Source: Paenirhizobium cremeum (GTDB lineage: Bacteria; Pseudomonadota; Alphaproteobacteria; Rhizobiales; Rhizobiaceae). From it: a stretch of 55,731 nucleotides of DNA. The first letter of the stretch is position 1. Each line of letters opens with the position of its first letter. Made by a program: the position numbers and the translations under genes. Shown here piece by piece: positions 1 through 9,606 of the stretch. Location: positions 96,805-152,535 of the forward strand of contig NZ_JAGGCS010000014.1 in assembly GCF_022884085.1 (NCBI RefSeq), in the 5' to 3' direction. The notes below the pieces were generated by a model. That model had not been told where the DNA came from, made no database searches, and saw nothing but the letters and a program-made list of their open reading frames with translations.

Positions 1-1767
1 ATTGATGATCTTGGAAATCTCGCTCGATGCATTCTCGATGCGCTCCATGGCGTTCACCGCGCCGCTGACGATCTGGCTCGACCGATCGGAATTGGCGCGC
101 GCCTGGCTTGCAAGCTCTGAGGCGTTTTCGGCTCGGTCGGAGGACTGGCGGATGGCCTCCATGATCTGGCGGATGGAGGCCGAGGTCTGCTCGAGCGCGG
201 CGGCCTGCTGCTCGGTTCGCTTGGAAAGGTCCGCCGTGGAGGAACCGACCTTGCCGCTCTTGCGGTTGATCTCGTTGACGTTGGAATGGACGGCGGAAAC
301 CGTGTGAGACAGGCGTTGCAGCGAGGCGTTGAAGTCGACGCGCAGGCGGTCGAGATTGCTCGAAAGCGGCCTGTCGATCACCGCCGTCAGGTCACCGCTC
401 GCAAGTCTCTGAAGGGCCGCGCCGAGCACGTCGATCGCTTCCGTCAGTTCGGCCTGCTGGGCTGCCTTTTCGGCGTCGCGGGCGCGGCGTTCCTCCTCGC
501 CCGCCGTGCGGCGGCGCTCGGCATCGTTTTCCAGCTCGCGCTTCTCGATTTCGGCGCGGCGGAAGACAGCTACCGAGCGCACCATGTCGCCGATCTCATC
601 CTGGCGGTCCTCGCCCTGAAGTTCGATATCGGTGTTGCCGCCAGCGAGATCCTCCATGGACTTCACCAGGGAAGAGATCGGGCGGGTGAGCGTGCGCGAA
701 TAGAGGATCGCGACGACCGAGCCGATCAGGATCAGCAGCGCGCCGAAGGCGACCGAAACCAGCGTCGTCATGCGCAGGTTGGCGGCAATCTCATCCTCGC
801 CGATCAGCGCGATCACGGCCCAATGCGTGCCCGCGAATTCCAGCGGAGAGGCCGCGGCATAGCTGGTCATCTCACGATAACCCTCGATCTTGCCGGTCAT
901 TTCCTGCCCTTCGACGGCAGCCTTGACCAGCGGGGAATCGACGACGATTGCCAGAGCGTCATTGCCCGCCGTGTGGACGCTGTCATTGATGACCTCGCCT
1001 CGGGTGCTGACGAGGATCGTCTCGCCCGTTTCGCCGAGGCCCTTCTTGTTAGCATACATTGTATTGAAGCGGGCATTCGGGAGCTGGTAGGCAAGTACGC
1101 CGATCGCGCGGCCGTTCTGCATGATCGGGGTGGCCATGAATGCGGCTGCGCTGCCCTTTGAAGGGGCGTAAGCTTCAAAGCCCGACATGGCGACCTCGTC
1201 GCCCTTCGCCTTGATCGCCTTCTGGAAGACGGCGGCAAGACCGCTATCCTTGTAGGGGCCGGTCAGCAGGTTGGTGCCGAAATCCCTTTGCTTCATCACG
1301 GTATAGACGATGGAGCCGGCAGGATTGATGACGTAGAGATCATGATAGCCGAGATCCTGGAGATGCTTCAGGAAAGCCGGGTGATACTGCTTGTGAGCGC
1401 GGTCGTAGGCATCCTTTTTCGCGGTATCGAGTTTGTACTTCTCGCCTTCCGGATTGGGGTTGCCGTCGATGTAGCGCGTCTGCAATTCCTTCGTCGGATC
1501 GTCTCCCAGGAAGTTCAGACCGCCGCTGAAGGCGAAGAGCGACTGCTGCGTGGTAAAGCTGGTCGATGTGGCCGAGAGATCGAGCCGGACGCTTTCCAGA
1601 TATCCCCGCGCCTCGTTGCGCCGACCGTCGGCGGTCGCTTCCAGTTTCTGGTAAACCTGATCCGTGAGCGAACGGTGTTCGAGATAAAGATTGATGACCA
1701 TGGAGGCCGACAGGCTTACCAGGGTGAAAAGAGCGGCAGCAACGGGCAGCTTGCGGGAAATGCGCAT
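1..1767 (-). CDS. methyl-accepting chemotaxis protein (3' part outside window)
   Basis: This is a membrane chemoreceptor that would pass a periplasmic ligand signal to the CheA/CheW complex. The 589 visible codons run off the left edge without a stop. A first membrane segment lies near residues 8-28, a Cache-like periplasmic sensor at about 30-330, a second membrane segment near 335-358, then a HAMP region (LTRPISSLVKSMEDLAGGN), a charged coiled-coil stretch and the first part of the methylation/signalling helices (SKRTEQQAAALEQTSASI). The ATG at 1767 has GGAG about 9 nt upstream. The highly conserved hairpin tip of the signalling domain is not reached. The ligand cannot be inferred. Confidence 0.93.
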   Translation of the reverse strand, partial: MRISRKLPVAAALFTLVSLSASMVINLYLEHRSLTDQVYQKLEATADGRRNEARGYLESVRLDLSATSTSFTTQQSLFAFSGGLNFLGDDPTKELQTRYIDGNPNPEGEKYKLDTAKKDAYDRAHKQYHPAFLKHLQDLGYHDLYVINPAGSIVYTVMKQRDFGTNLLTGPYKDSGLAAVFQKAIKAKGDEVAMSGFEAYAPSKGSAAAFMATPIMQNGRAIGVLAYQLPNARFNTMYANKKGLGETGETILVSTRGEVINDSVHTAGNDALAIVVDSPLVKAAVEGQEMTGKIEGYREMTSYAAASPLEFAGTHWAVIALIGEDEIAANLRMTTLVSVAFGALLILIGSVVAILYSRTLTRPISSLVKSMEDLAGGNTDIELQGEDRQDEIGDMVRSVAVFRRAEIEKRELENDAERRRTAGEEERRARDAEKAAQQAELTEAIDVLGAALQRLASGDLTAVIDRPLSSNLDRLRVDFNASLQRLSHTVSAVHSNVNEINRKSGKVGSSTADLSKRTEQQAAALEQTSASIRQIMEAIRQSSDRAENASELASQARANSDRSSQIVSGAVNAMERIENASSEISKIIN

Positions 1768-1888
1768 CTGAAAGGCTCCGTAAACAAGGCGGCATAGACC
1801 GAAATCAATCCGACTATCGGTGCCATATCAACGTTAGCAAGCCGTTACCGCCGCCTAAAACTTCGGCAAGTGCCGGCACAATCCACAC

Positions 1889-1923
1889 AAAAAAAGCCCG
1901 GCGCGGAGCCTCCGTCGCCGGGC
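1889..1923 (-). terminator. intrinsic terminator after the DUF1127 gene
   Basis: On the minus strand GCCCGGCG and CGCCGGGC form a perfect 8-bp stem around a 12-nt loop, followed by seven T residues. It lies about 80 bp past the stop of the DUF1127 gene and is a classic Rho-independent terminator for it. Confidence 0.85.
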
Positions 1924-2000
1924 AAGTAAGCAGGGTTTATTGGCTATCACCCTGCGGGGATGTTGGGACCGGCCGCATCTGCGTCCGGTCAGGCATGGCT

Positions 2001-2300
2001 TCAATCGACAGGCAGACCTTGCAGGGCGCGGCGTGCGCGATTGCGCGCGGTCCGCGCCAGCTGCTGCGAAGGATCGTCCGCAATGCCGGAAATGCTGAGG
2101 ATTTCGTTGAGCTCGGATCGGGAAAGCCCGATATCCCTCAACTGGAAATCGTCGAGATCGGCAAGGCAGTTCGCAGCGCGGCGATTGCGGATGGCACGCC
2201 AGACTGTCTCGATCGTCACGACCACACCCGTCAGACGCCGGGCAAGCGTCGGCCGCGGGGTGGCAATATCGAGTTCGATCATCCGGTCGGTCGTGCGCAT
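2001..2300 (-). CDS. DUF1127 domain protein
   Basis: This is a 99-residue protein with the arginine-rich DUF1127 core at about residues 55-75 (LADLDDFQLRDIGLSRSEL). The family is abundant in Rhizobiaceae. Some short members affect RNA turnover and phosphate or stress responses, but the role of this longer member is unknown. The ATG at 2300 was chosen over an upstream one because AAGGAAG lies 7 nt before it. It is divergent from the LysR gene at 2499, so the roughly 200-bp gap may be a shared regulatory region, and it is followed by a strong terminator. Confidence 0.8.
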   Translation of the reverse strand: MRTTDRMIELDIATPRPTLARRLTGVVVTIETVWRAIRNRRAANCLADLDDFQLRDIGLSRSELNEILSISGIADDPSQQLARTARNRARRALQGLPVD

Positions 2301-2498
2301 GACAGTCTTCCTTTCGTTCGGCACGAGAAAAGGCGTCCCCGGCCGCACCGGCGGCAGAGGTCAACCCGAACCATTGGAGCGGCTTCAGAACCGTCTCCGA
2401 CAAGCAGTGATTTGCAGGATGAGCATGTCGAAAGGCTATTGATCAGTCCAACGAATGTTTTTAATAGTTATCATCAAACGATCTGATGGATTTTTCCC

Positions 2499-3452
2499 AT
2501 GTCAGCACCTCTCGATATCGACCAGCTTCAAACCTTCATAGCCATCGTGGACACCGGCAGCTTCACCAAGGCGGCGGGCCGGGTCTTCAAGACGCAATCG
2601 GCGGTCTCGATGCAGATGCGACGGCTGGAGGAGCGGATCGGCAAACAGCTCTTCATCAAGGACGGGCGCGGCAACCGGCTGACAGCGGAGGGCGACAAGC
2701 TTTTGAACTATGCCCGTCGGATCATCCGGCTGAACAGCGAGGCGATCGCAGCCTTCGATGACAATCGGCTGGAGGGAACGCTTCGTATCGGCACGCCCGA
2801 CGACTATGCCGACCGCTACATGCCCGAGATCATCGGCCGTTTCGCCAAGACTCATCCCAATGTCGAACTCTACATCGTCTGCGAACCCTCGGCGGACCTC
2901 TCGGAAAAGATGGCGAAGGGCGAACTCGATATTGCGCTGGTCACCCACAACCCGTTGCTGCGCCAATCCGACGTGGTGCGGACGGAGCCGCTCTGCTGGG
3001 TCGCCTCGGCGAACCATCCGCTGAAGGACGATGCACCGGTGCCGCTTGCCGTGGGACGGCGCGACTGTCAGTGGCGCCAACTCGCCTGTTCCGCGCTCGA
3101 TGCCGACGGACGCGAATACCAGATCCTGTTCACCAGCTGGTCATCGACCGTGGTTGCTTCCGCAGTGCTGGCCGGGATGGCCGTTTCCATCCTGCCGGAA
3201 TCCGCGCTCAGGACCGGGATGAAGGTGCTCACGCAGGCGGACGGCTTTCCGCCGTTGCCGCCGGTCCAGATCGGCATCATGAAACGGCCCGGCGTTTCGA
3301 ACTCGCTGATGAATGCGATTACCGACCACATCACCGCCTGCCTCGACAACATCACGCCGAATGCGGTGGAAGACGATCTGGACGGCGAGGTGAAAACCTA
3401 TCAGCGCTATTATCCGCGGCTGCGCGCCGGCCACATGATCCCCGGCTGGTAA
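2499..3452 (+). CDS. LysR-family transcriptional regulator
   Basis: This is a 317-residue LysR-type DNA-binding regulator. The N-terminal winged helix-turn-helix (about residues 6-65) contains the typical GSFTKAAGRVFKTQSAVSMQ recognition region, followed by a periplasmic-binding-protein-like effector domain (about 90-290). The sequence style resembles rhizobial LsrB-type regulators, but I cannot separate LsrB from its paralogues here. It is transcribed divergently from the DUF1127 gene, a common arrangement for an autoregulated LysR gene and its target. The Shine-Dalgarno sequence is weak. Confidence 0.88.
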   Translation: MSAPLDIDQLQTFIAIVDTGSFTKAAGRVFKTQSAVSMQMRRLEERIGKQLFIKDGRGNRLTAEGDKLLNYARRIIRLNSEAIAAFDDNRLEGTLRIGTPDDYADRYMPEIIGRFAKTHPNVELYIVCEPSADLSEKMAKGELDIALVTHNPLLRQSDVVRTEPLCWVASANHPLKDDAPVPLAVGRRDCQWRQLACSALDADGREYQILFTSWSSTVVASAVLAGMAVSILPESALRTGMKVLTQADGFPPLPPVQIGIMKRPGVSNSLMNAITDHITACLDNITPNAVEDDLDGEVKTYQRYYPRLRAGHMIPGW

Positions 3453-3494
3453 GGCCGGACCGGCAAAACAGGCGGCGCCCTTGCGCGACAGGCC

Positions 3495-4127
3495 CTAAGC
3501 CGCAAACTCGAAAAGGGTGCGGGCGCCCATGGATTTCCATTCGGCCATGTATTCCTGGGCGCTTGCCTCATCGCGCACCATCGCGAAGCGTACCAGCGCG
3601 CCGCTAAGGTAAAGCTGCATGTGAAGGCGCCTGCGGAAAACCGCGTGATGCTCCGGGGCGACAAGATGCTTGAGGGCTCCGAAGATGATTTCGGTCAGCC
3701 GCTCGAGATGGGCAATGTTGAGCTCCTGGAAATCGCGGTCGGTCATGCCGGCCATCCAGACGGGCAGATAGGTCCTGTCCGCACGGTAGATCCTATAGAA
3801 TTCGTCGAGGAGCTGCGACAGCATTTCAATGGCCTGATCGACCGACCTCACGTCGGGAAATGCCTCGGAGGTCCGCTTCTGCACGATCGTCGTGTGACGG
3901 TCGTGGAAAGCCCTGATGATCGCAGCCTTCTCCGGAAAGAACTGGTAGAGGGAGCCGATCGGCACACCCGCGCGCGCGGCGATGTCGGTCATCTTGAGGT
4001 TGGCGACACCGTGTTCGGCGATGAGATCCACCGCCGCTTCCATGATCGCATCCAGACGCTGAATGCTGCGCTCCTGCTGCGGCTTCTTGCGTAGCTGAAG
4101 CCGGCTGCTGATCTTCCTTGAAGTCAT
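3495..4127 (-). CDS. TetR/AcrR-family transcriptional repressor
   Basis: This is a 210-residue one-component regulator. Residues about 17-65 form the TetR helix-turn-helix (IMEAAVDLIAEHGVANLKMT, then AGVPIGSLYQFFPEKAAI). The rest is the all-helical ligand and dimer domain, which has no recognisable specificity. It converges with the LysR gene, whose stop is 43 bp away, and no adjacent transporter or enzyme gene indicates its target. Confidence 0.88.
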   Translation of the reverse strand: MTSRKISSRLQLRKKPQQERSIQRLDAIMEAAVDLIAEHGVANLKMTDIAARAGVPIGSLYQFFPEKAAIIRAFHDRHTTIVQKRTSEAFPDVRSVDQAIEMLSQLLDEFYRIYRADRTYLPVWMAGMTDRDFQELNIAHLERLTEIIFGALKHLVAPEHHAVFRRRLHMQLYLSGALVRFAMVRDEASAQEYMAEWKSMGARTLFEFAA

Positions 4128-4302
4128 TTACCTCGTCCCGGCCCGCCTCCGGCCAGTGCGGTCCAGCCTGCACTGTTCCCGGACCATCTGAGCATCGCCC
4201 TGAATTGAATTCAGCCTTACGGCGAAGAATGCTCTAGGGCGGTTGTATCGGCTTTCCCCTAAAAGAAAAGAAGGCATTTTAACCATGCCCGAAAAACAAG
4301 CC

Positions 4303-4333
4303 GGGACCGTCGCAAATTCACTGCAACGGTCCC
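4303..4333 (-). terminator. possible terminator after katG
   Basis: GGGACCGT and ACGGTCCC form an 8-bp perfect stem with a 15-nt loop. On the minus strand it is followed by a TTGTTTTT stretch. It lies about 75 bp past the katG stop. The loop is long, so the call is tentative. Confidence 0.45.
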
Positions 4334-4407
4334 GAATATCGCGGACCACAGGCCCTTCAGCGGGCCGGCATCCCAGGAGAAGCCGGCCACCTTTCGAACA
4401 GCCGTGG

Positions 4408-6582
4408 CTATCCGACGAGATCGAAACGATCCGCGTTCATCACTTTGGTCCATGCCGCCACGAAGTCGCGCACGAACTTCTCCTTATTGTCGTCCTGGGC
4501 GTAGACTTCCGCATAGGCGCGCAGGATGGAGTTCGAACCGAGCACGAGGTCCACGCGGGAGGCCGTGTACTTGGTCGCGCCGGTGTTGCGGTCGCGGATG
4601 TCATAAGAGTTGCTGCCGGTCGGGACCCAAGAATAGGCCATGTCCGTCAGCGTCGTGAAGAAGTCGGTGGTGAGCGCGCCGACGCGGTCGGTGAATACGC
4701 CTTGCTTCGAGTCACGATAATTGGCGCCGATCACCCGCAGACCGCCGATCAGAACCGTGAGTTCCGGAGCAGTGAGCCCCATCAACTGGGCGCGATCGAG
4801 CAACATTTCTTCTGGGCTGACAACATAGTCCTGCTTCTGCCAGTTACGGAAACCGTCGGCGAGCGGCTCAAGCACGGCGAAGCTGTCCACATCGGTTTGC
4901 TCGGCCGTGGCATCGCCACGCCCCGGCGAGAAGGGGACCTCGATATCGAACCCGGCGGCCTTTGCCGAGAGTTCGACACCGACATTGCCGGCAAGCACGA
5001 TCACGTCGGCGATGCTCGCGCCGGTCTCTGCTGCAATGTCTTCAAGAACCGCCAGCACCTTCGCCAGACGCTCGGGCTCGTTGCCTTCCCAACCCTTCTG
5101 CGGGGCGAGGCGAATGCGAGCACCGTTTGCGCCACCGCGTTTATCGGAACCACGGAAGGTACGGGCACTGTCCCAAGCGGTGGCAACCATCTCACCGACG
5201 GTGAGGCCGCTGTTGATGATCTTCGCCTTGACCGCGACAACGTCGTAATCCGTGCGTCCGGCCGGGATCGGATCCTGCCAAATCAGGTCTTCGGCCGGGA
5301 CATCCGGGCCGAAATAGCGTGACTTCGGACCGACGTCGCGATGGGTCAGCTTGAACCAAGCGCGGGCGAAGGCATCCGAGAAAGCGGCGAAGTCGTCCTT
5401 GAACCTCAGCGAAATCTCGCGATAGATCGGGTCGACCTTCAACGCCATGTCCGCGTCGGTCATCATCGGCATCACGCGGATCGAGGGATCCTCGACATCG
5501 ACCGGCTTGTCCTCCTCGGCAATGGTGATCGGCGCCCACTGAGAGGCCCCGGCTGGGCTGTGCGTCAGCGTCCATTCATGCTTGAACAGCATCTCGAAGT
5601 AGCCGTTGTCCCACCTGGTCGGCTCCGCGGTCCAGGCGCCCTCGATGCCGGAGACGACGGTATCGCGGCCGATGCCGCGGCCCTTGGTGTTCATCCAGCC
5701 GAGACCCTGGAATTCCGGTCCTGCAGTTTCCGGATCGGGGCTCAGATTGGCGGCACTACCATTGCCATGGGACTTGCCGATCGTGTGACCGCCGGCGGTG
5801 AGCGCCACGGTTTCCTCGTCGTTCATGCCCATGCGGGCGAAGGTTTCGCGCATCTGCGCGGCGGTCGCCAGCGGATCGGACTTGCCGTTGACGCCTTCCG
5901 GATTGACGTAGATGAGGCCCATCTGCACGGCGGCCAGCGGGTTGGCCAATGTTTCCGGCTTGGTCACATCGCCATAGCGGCCGTCGCTCGGTGCCAACCA
6001 TTCCTTTTCGTCACCCCAATAAGTGTCTTTTTCCGGGTGCCAGATGTCTTCGCGGCCGAAAGCGAAGCCGAAGGTCTTCAGACCGGCAACGTCATAGGCC
6101 ATCGTGCCGGCGAGCGCGATCAGGTCTGCCCAGGAGATCTTGTTGCCGTATTTCTTCTTGATCGGCCACAGCAGGCGGCGGCCCTTGTCGGTATTGACGT
6201 TGTCCGGCCAGGAATTCAGCGGCGCGAAGCGCTGGTTGCCAGTGTTGGCGCCGCCACGACCGTCGGTGATGCGGTAGGAGCCGGCGGCGTGCCAAGTGAC
6301 GCGGGCCATCATGCCGACATAGGAGCCCCAGTCGGCCGGCCACCACTCCTGGCTGTCCAGCATCAGCGCGCGAAGGTCGGCCTTTAGCGCCTCGACGTCA
6401 AGCTTCTTCAGCTCCTCGCGATAGTTGAAGCTCGGGCCGAGGGGATTGGTCTTGGTATCATGCTGATGCAGGATGTCGAGGTTTAGCGCGTTCGGCCACC
6501 AATCCATGACGGATTTGCCCATGGCGGTATTGCCGCCATGCATCACCGGACATTTGCCGGCGGGTTTGACATGCTCGTTCAT
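4408..6582 (-). CDS. katG: bifunctional catalase-peroxidase KatG
   Basis: This haem enzyme dismutates hydrogen peroxide and has peroxidase activity. The 724 residues match the usual KatG length and contain both halves of the duplicated peroxidase fold. The N-terminal active half has the distal haem motif (ARVTWHAAGSYR) and the proximal-histidine region (GGHTIGKSHGNG). The ATG at 6582 follows AGGAGG at good spacing and gives the typical start MNEHVKPAGKCPVMHG. It is divergent from oxyR across 104 bp, which contains an OxyR-like palindrome, so peroxide induction through OxyR is likely. Confidence 0.97.
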   Translation of the reverse strand: MNEHVKPAGKCPVMHGGNTAMGKSVMDWWPNALNLDILHQHDTKTNPLGPSFNYREELKKLDVEALKADLRALMLDSQEWWPADWGSYVGMMARVTWHAAGSYRITDGRGGANTGNQRFAPLNSWPDNVNTDKGRRLLWPIKKKYGNKISWADLIALAGTMAYDVAGLKTFGFAFGREDIWHPEKDTYWGDEKEWLAPSDGRYGDVTKPETLANPLAAVQMGLIYVNPEGVNGKSDPLATAAQMRETFARMGMNDEETVALTAGGHTIGKSHGNGSAANLSPDPETAGPEFQGLGWMNTKGRGIGRDTVVSGIEGAWTAEPTRWDNGYFEMLFKHEWTLTHSPAGASQWAPITIAEEDKPVDVEDPSIRVMPMMTDADMALKVDPIYREISLRFKDDFAAFSDAFARAWFKLTHRDVGPKSRYFGPDVPAEDLIWQDPIPAGRTDYDVVAVKAKIINSGLTVGEMVATAWDSARTFRGSDKRGGANGARIRLAPQKGWEGNEPERLAKVLAVLEDIAAETGASIADVIVLAGNVGVELSAKAAGFDIEVPFSPGRGDATAEQTDVDSFAVLEPLADGFRNWQKQDYVVSPEEMLLDRAQLMGLTAPELTVLIGGLRVIGANYRDSKQGVFTDRVGALTTDFFTTLTDMAYSWVPTGSNSYDIRDRNTGATKYTASRVDLVLGSNSILRAYAEVYAQDDNKEKFVRDFVAAWTKVMNADRFDLVG

Positions 6583-6670
6583 TCTGGCCTCCTGTTTTCT
6601 GTGAACGTCTTGTGGGGTCACATTCGGCGAAAACATTGATAATCTCCAATTGTCTTTTCTGGAATTTTCA

Positions 6671-6685
6671 ATAGGATATTCCTAT
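6671..6685. promoter_or_regulatory. OxyR/LysR-type dyad in the oxyR-katG intergenic region
   Basis: ATAGGATATTCCTAT is a perfect dyad (6-nt arms around TAT) and fits the ATAG-N7-CTAT half of the OxyR recognition pattern. It ends 2 nt before the oxyR ATG and includes AGGA, the best Shine-Dalgarno candidate for oxyR. Binding here could block oxyR translation or transcription and help activate katG. Confidence 0.6.
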
Positions 6686-6686
6686 C

Positions 6687-7661
6687 ATGCTGACGATACG
6701 ACAGATGCGCTATTTCGATGCCCTAGCCACAACCCTGCATTTCGGCCGGGCGGCCGAAATGGTGCATGTCAGCCAGCCGGCGCTATCGGCACAAATCATG
6801 GAAATGGAAAAGCATCTCGGCGTAAGGCTGATCGAGCGCACGCGCGCCAATACGCTGCTGACGGAGAAGGGGCTGGAGATTCTCGCCCACGTGCGTTCCA
6901 TCCTTTCAAGCGTCGACAGGCTGGAAGAGGCCGCACGATACGGTTCCGGCACGCTCGACGGATTGCTGCGGCTCGGCATCATCCCGACGGTCGCGCCCTA
7001 TCTCGTGCCGCAGTTGGTGCCATTCCTCAGGCGAGAGCATCCGCGCATCGAACTGGAACTGAAGGAAGCCGTCACCGACCGGCTCGTTGCAGACCTCGCC
7101 GAGGGCCGGCTCGACGCCATCATCGCGGCGCTGCCGATCGAGGTCGACAATGTCGTCGGCAAGTCGCTCTTCACCGACCGGTTCTACATGGCCATGGCCG
7201 ATAACGAGAGCGACGTGCTTCTCTCGCCCCTTACGGAAACGCAGGTCAATCCGGAGCGGCTTCTGCTGCTGGAGGAAGGCCACTGCCTGCGCGATCAGGC
7301 GCTTGCCGTGTGCAAGGCCGCAAACAAGCGTAGCCTGGTCAACTTCGGCGCTACATCGATGACCACCCTGCTGCAGATGGTGTCGCATGACATGGGTCTG
7401 ACACTGATCCCGGAGATGGCCGTCGATACGGAAACGGCGCGCACCGCGATCCGCATCGTTCCCTTCGCCGACCCGGCCCCGTCGCGCGAGATCGGCCTCG
7501 TCTGGAGACGCTCGAGCCCGCGCCGGCAAGATATGGAGGCACTCGCCGCGGCCATCGTTGCGAGCCGCGGCAAGCTCCGCGCGAGTGGGCGTGGTCACGA
7601 GGAGCCCGACGGCCTCCCGTCAGGCTCAGTTCATGAACCAGCCATGGCTGACGACGAGTGA
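6687..7661 (+). CDS. oxyR: hydrogen-peroxide sensing regulator OxyR
   Basis: This is a 324-residue LysR-family regulator. The N-terminal winged helix is at residues 2-60. The redox pair is intact: C200 in EEGHC and C209 in ALAVC, separated by eight residues like Cys199/Cys208 of E. coli OxyR, within the conserved LEEGHCLRDQAL context. It is divergent from katG. The C-terminus is slightly extended and polar. Its last 36 bp overlap the end of the convergent bdhA gene. Confidence 0.95.
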   Translation: MLTIRQMRYFDALATTLHFGRAAEMVHVSQPALSAQIMEMEKHLGVRLIERTRANTLLTEKGLEILAHVRSILSSVDRLEEAARYGSGTLDGLLRLGIIPTVAPYLVPQLVPFLRREHPRIELELKEAVTDRLVADLAEGRLDAIIAALPIEVDNVVGKSLFTDRFYMAMADNESDVLLSPLTETQVNPERLLLLEEGHCLRDQALAVCKAANKRSLVNFGATSMTTLLQMVSHDMGLTLIPEMAVDTETARTAIRIVPFADPAPSREIGLVWRRSSPRRQDMEALAAAIVASRGKLRASGRGHEEPDGLPSGSVHEPAMADDE

Positions 7662-8408
7662 CTGCCCCGTCAGCGCATTGGTCTCGAAACCGGCAAACAT
7701 CAGCGCGACCTCGGCGACGTCCTCGACCGTGGTGAATTCGCCATCCACGGTTTCGCCGAGCATCACCTTCCGGATCACGTCGTCCTCGGAAATGCCGAGT
7801 TCCTTCGCCTGTTCCGGGATCTGCTTGTCGACCAGCGGCGTCCGCACGAAACCGGGGCAGATGACGTTGGCTCGTATGCCGGACGAACCGCCTTCCTTGG
7901 CCACCACCCGCGCCAGCCCGAGCAATCCGTGCTTGGCGGTGACATAGGCCGATTTCAGCGGCGAGGCCTCGTGCGAATGCACTGACCCCATGTAGACGAT
8001 GGCGCCACCTCCCTGGCTCTTCATGTGCGGGATGCAGGCTTTCGTGGTCAGGAAAGCTCCGTCGAGATGGATCGACAGCATCTTCTTCCAGTCGGCGAAG
8101 GGGAAATCCTCAATTCTGTGAACGATCTGGATGCCGGCATTCGACACCAGGACATCGACCCGTCCCCACTTCGCAACTGTCTTCGCCACGCCGGCATTGA
8201 CCGCCGCCTCGTCCGTGACGTCCATGGCGATGCCGAATGCTTCGCCCGGGCCGATCGATGTTAGGGCCTCGGCCGCCGCCTGAGCCTGGTCTTCCTTCAG
8301 ATCGGCGATGACGACCTTCGCGCCCTCTTCCACATAGCGTTTGGCGATGGCATGGCCGATGCCGCTGGCCGAGCCAGTGATGATGCAGACTTTACCCTTG
8401 AGCTTCAT
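7626..8408 (-). CDS. bdhA: 3-hydroxybutyrate dehydrogenase (SDR family)
   Basis: The enzyme interconverts D-3-hydroxybutyrate and acetoacetate with NAD, a step in use of poly-3-hydroxybutyrate. The 260 residues show the short-chain dehydrogenase signature: glycine-rich TGSASGIG near residue 11, the NAG motif (VSNAGIQ), and catalytic serine and YxxxK (SAYVTAKHG). The ATG at 8408 has AAGGAG upstream, and a longer upstream reading frame has no such support. It lies 76 bp downstream of a patatin-like gene on the same strand, so the pair is probably an operon. Assignment to 3-hydroxybutyrate rather than another SDR substrate rests on overall resemblance and context. Confidence 0.85.
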   Translation of the reverse strand: MKLKGKVCIITGSASGIGHAIAKRYVEEGAKVVIADLKEDQAQAAAEALTSIGPGEAFGIAMDVTDEAAVNAGVAKTVAKWGRVDVLVSNAGIQIVHRIEDFPFADWKKMLSIHLDGAFLTTKACIPHMKSQGGGAIVYMGSVHSHEASPLKSAYVTAKHGLLGLARVVAKEGGSSGIRANVICPGFVRTPLVDKQIPEQAKELGISEDDVIRKVMLGETVDGEFTTVEDVAEVALMFAGFETNALTGQSLVVSHGWFMN

Positions 8409-8484
8409 GGTCGTTCTCCTTATTGCCAGGTCTCGAGGCCGTGCGTCCTTGCGGGGCGCCGATACCGGACGGCGAGGCGTGGTA

Positions 8485-9606
8485 TCAGCTCTTTCCGTGC
8501 CGCTCGTGGGCAAGGTCGAAAATCTGAATTCCGTCGCGCGGGCGGCCGCGGTTTTTCCACTTATCGTGATTGAGTGTGTGCATGACGTCGTCATAGCCTG
8601 CCGCCCAGTGCTCGGTGATCGAAGCCCGGGAAAACTCGGCATCCATGGCGTGCGTGGCAGAGGCCGCCCGCCGGTGGATGAGGTGCACGATCGTCACGTC
8701 GTATTCGACGCCGATAGACTTCAGAAGTCTGGCATCCTCGTCATCGGCAAATTCCGGCGGCAGTTTTTCAAGAAGCCGCTTGGCGGCGCGGCGAACGACC
8801 TGCTTGCGGGCGAAGTCGTCGGTATTCAGGCGCGTCCGGCTGGAATAGCGGATCTCCTTGATACGGCTCTCCGCCTCGAAGTGATCCTTGGGCATGGTCC
8901 CGCGGGCGCTGAAGAGGTCGATTTGGAAGATCTCCATGTTGCGCTCGGAGCCATTGATGGAGAGGACATATTGCAGCGGCGTGTTGGAGACGAGACCGCC
9001 ATCCCAATAGTAACGGCCATCGATCTCCACCGGTGCGAATCCCGGCGGCAAAGCGCCCGAAGCGGCAACATGTCGAGCATCCAGCCTGTAGCGACGATTG
9101 TCGAAATAGGCGAAATTGCCTGACACGACCTCGACCGCGCCGAGACTAATACGGGTCCGACCACTGTTCAGAAGGTCGAAGTCGACCAGTTCCTCCAGTG
9201 TCTTGAGCAGGGGCTCCGTGTCGTAGAAACTGATGGCCGCGTCGCGATTGTAAAGGATCTGGTATGGCGTATAGAGGCGCGGCGAAAAGAAACCGGGTAT
9301 GCCGGTGAGCGCCCCGGCCATCACCGAAATCTCGTTGGAGATACGGCGAAGATCGGCACCGTCATGGCCGAGCCCGAAGGTCAGGTTCGACGAAACCTTG
9401 TCCCAGAACGTCCGGAGATTTTCAACACGGCGTTCCTTTGGAGCTCCGGCGATCAGCGCGGCGTTCACGGCACCGATCGAAATACCGGCAACCCAGTCGG
9501 GGTCGATGTCATGTTCGTGTAGCGCCTCGTAGGCGCCCGCCTGGTAGGCGCCCAGCGCACCGCCACCTTGAAAAACAAAGACCTGTTCGCACTTGGAATT
9601 CGTCAT
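8485..9606 (-). CDS. patatin-like phospholipase/esterase (DUF3734-type)
   Basis: This is a 373-residue serine hydrolase of the patatin fold. It shows the oxyanion loop GGGALGAYQAG near residue 15, the nucleophile motif GISIG near residue 44 and the catalytic DGG motif (YYWDGGLVSN). The C-terminal part fits the extension found in patatin proteins next to bdhA in rhizobia. Context suggests release of hydroxybutyrate or lipid turnover, but the substrate is inferred. The ATG at 9606 is preferred over an upstream TTG. The ribosome-binding site is weak. Three TGCA motifs lie just upstream. Confidence 0.85.
   Translation of the reverse strand: MTNSKCEQVFVFQGGGALGAYQAGAYEALHEHDIDPDWVAGISIGAVNAALIAGAPKERRVENLRTFWDKVSSNLTFGLGHDGADLRRISNEISVMAGALTGIPGFFSPRLYTPYQILYNRDAAISFYDTEPLLKTLEELVDFDLLNSGRTRISLGAVEVVSGNFAYFDNRRYRLDARHVAASGALPPGFAPVEIDGRYYWDGGLVSNTPLQYVLSINGSERNMEIFQIDLFSARGTMPKDHFEAESRIKEIRYSSRTRLNTDDFARKQVVRRAAKRLLEKLPPEFADDEDARLLKSIGVEYDVTIVHLIHRRAASATHAMDAEFSRASITEHWAAGYDDVMHTLNHDKWKNRGRPRDGIQIFDLAHERHGKS

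Noticed and set aside
286..1161. Long rightward open frame opposite the chemoreceptor gene
   Set aside because: It is the antisense of a clear chemoreceptor coding sequence and has no recognisable protein.
4243..5322. Rightward open frame opposite katG
   Set aside because: It is the antisense of an intact, highly conserved katG.
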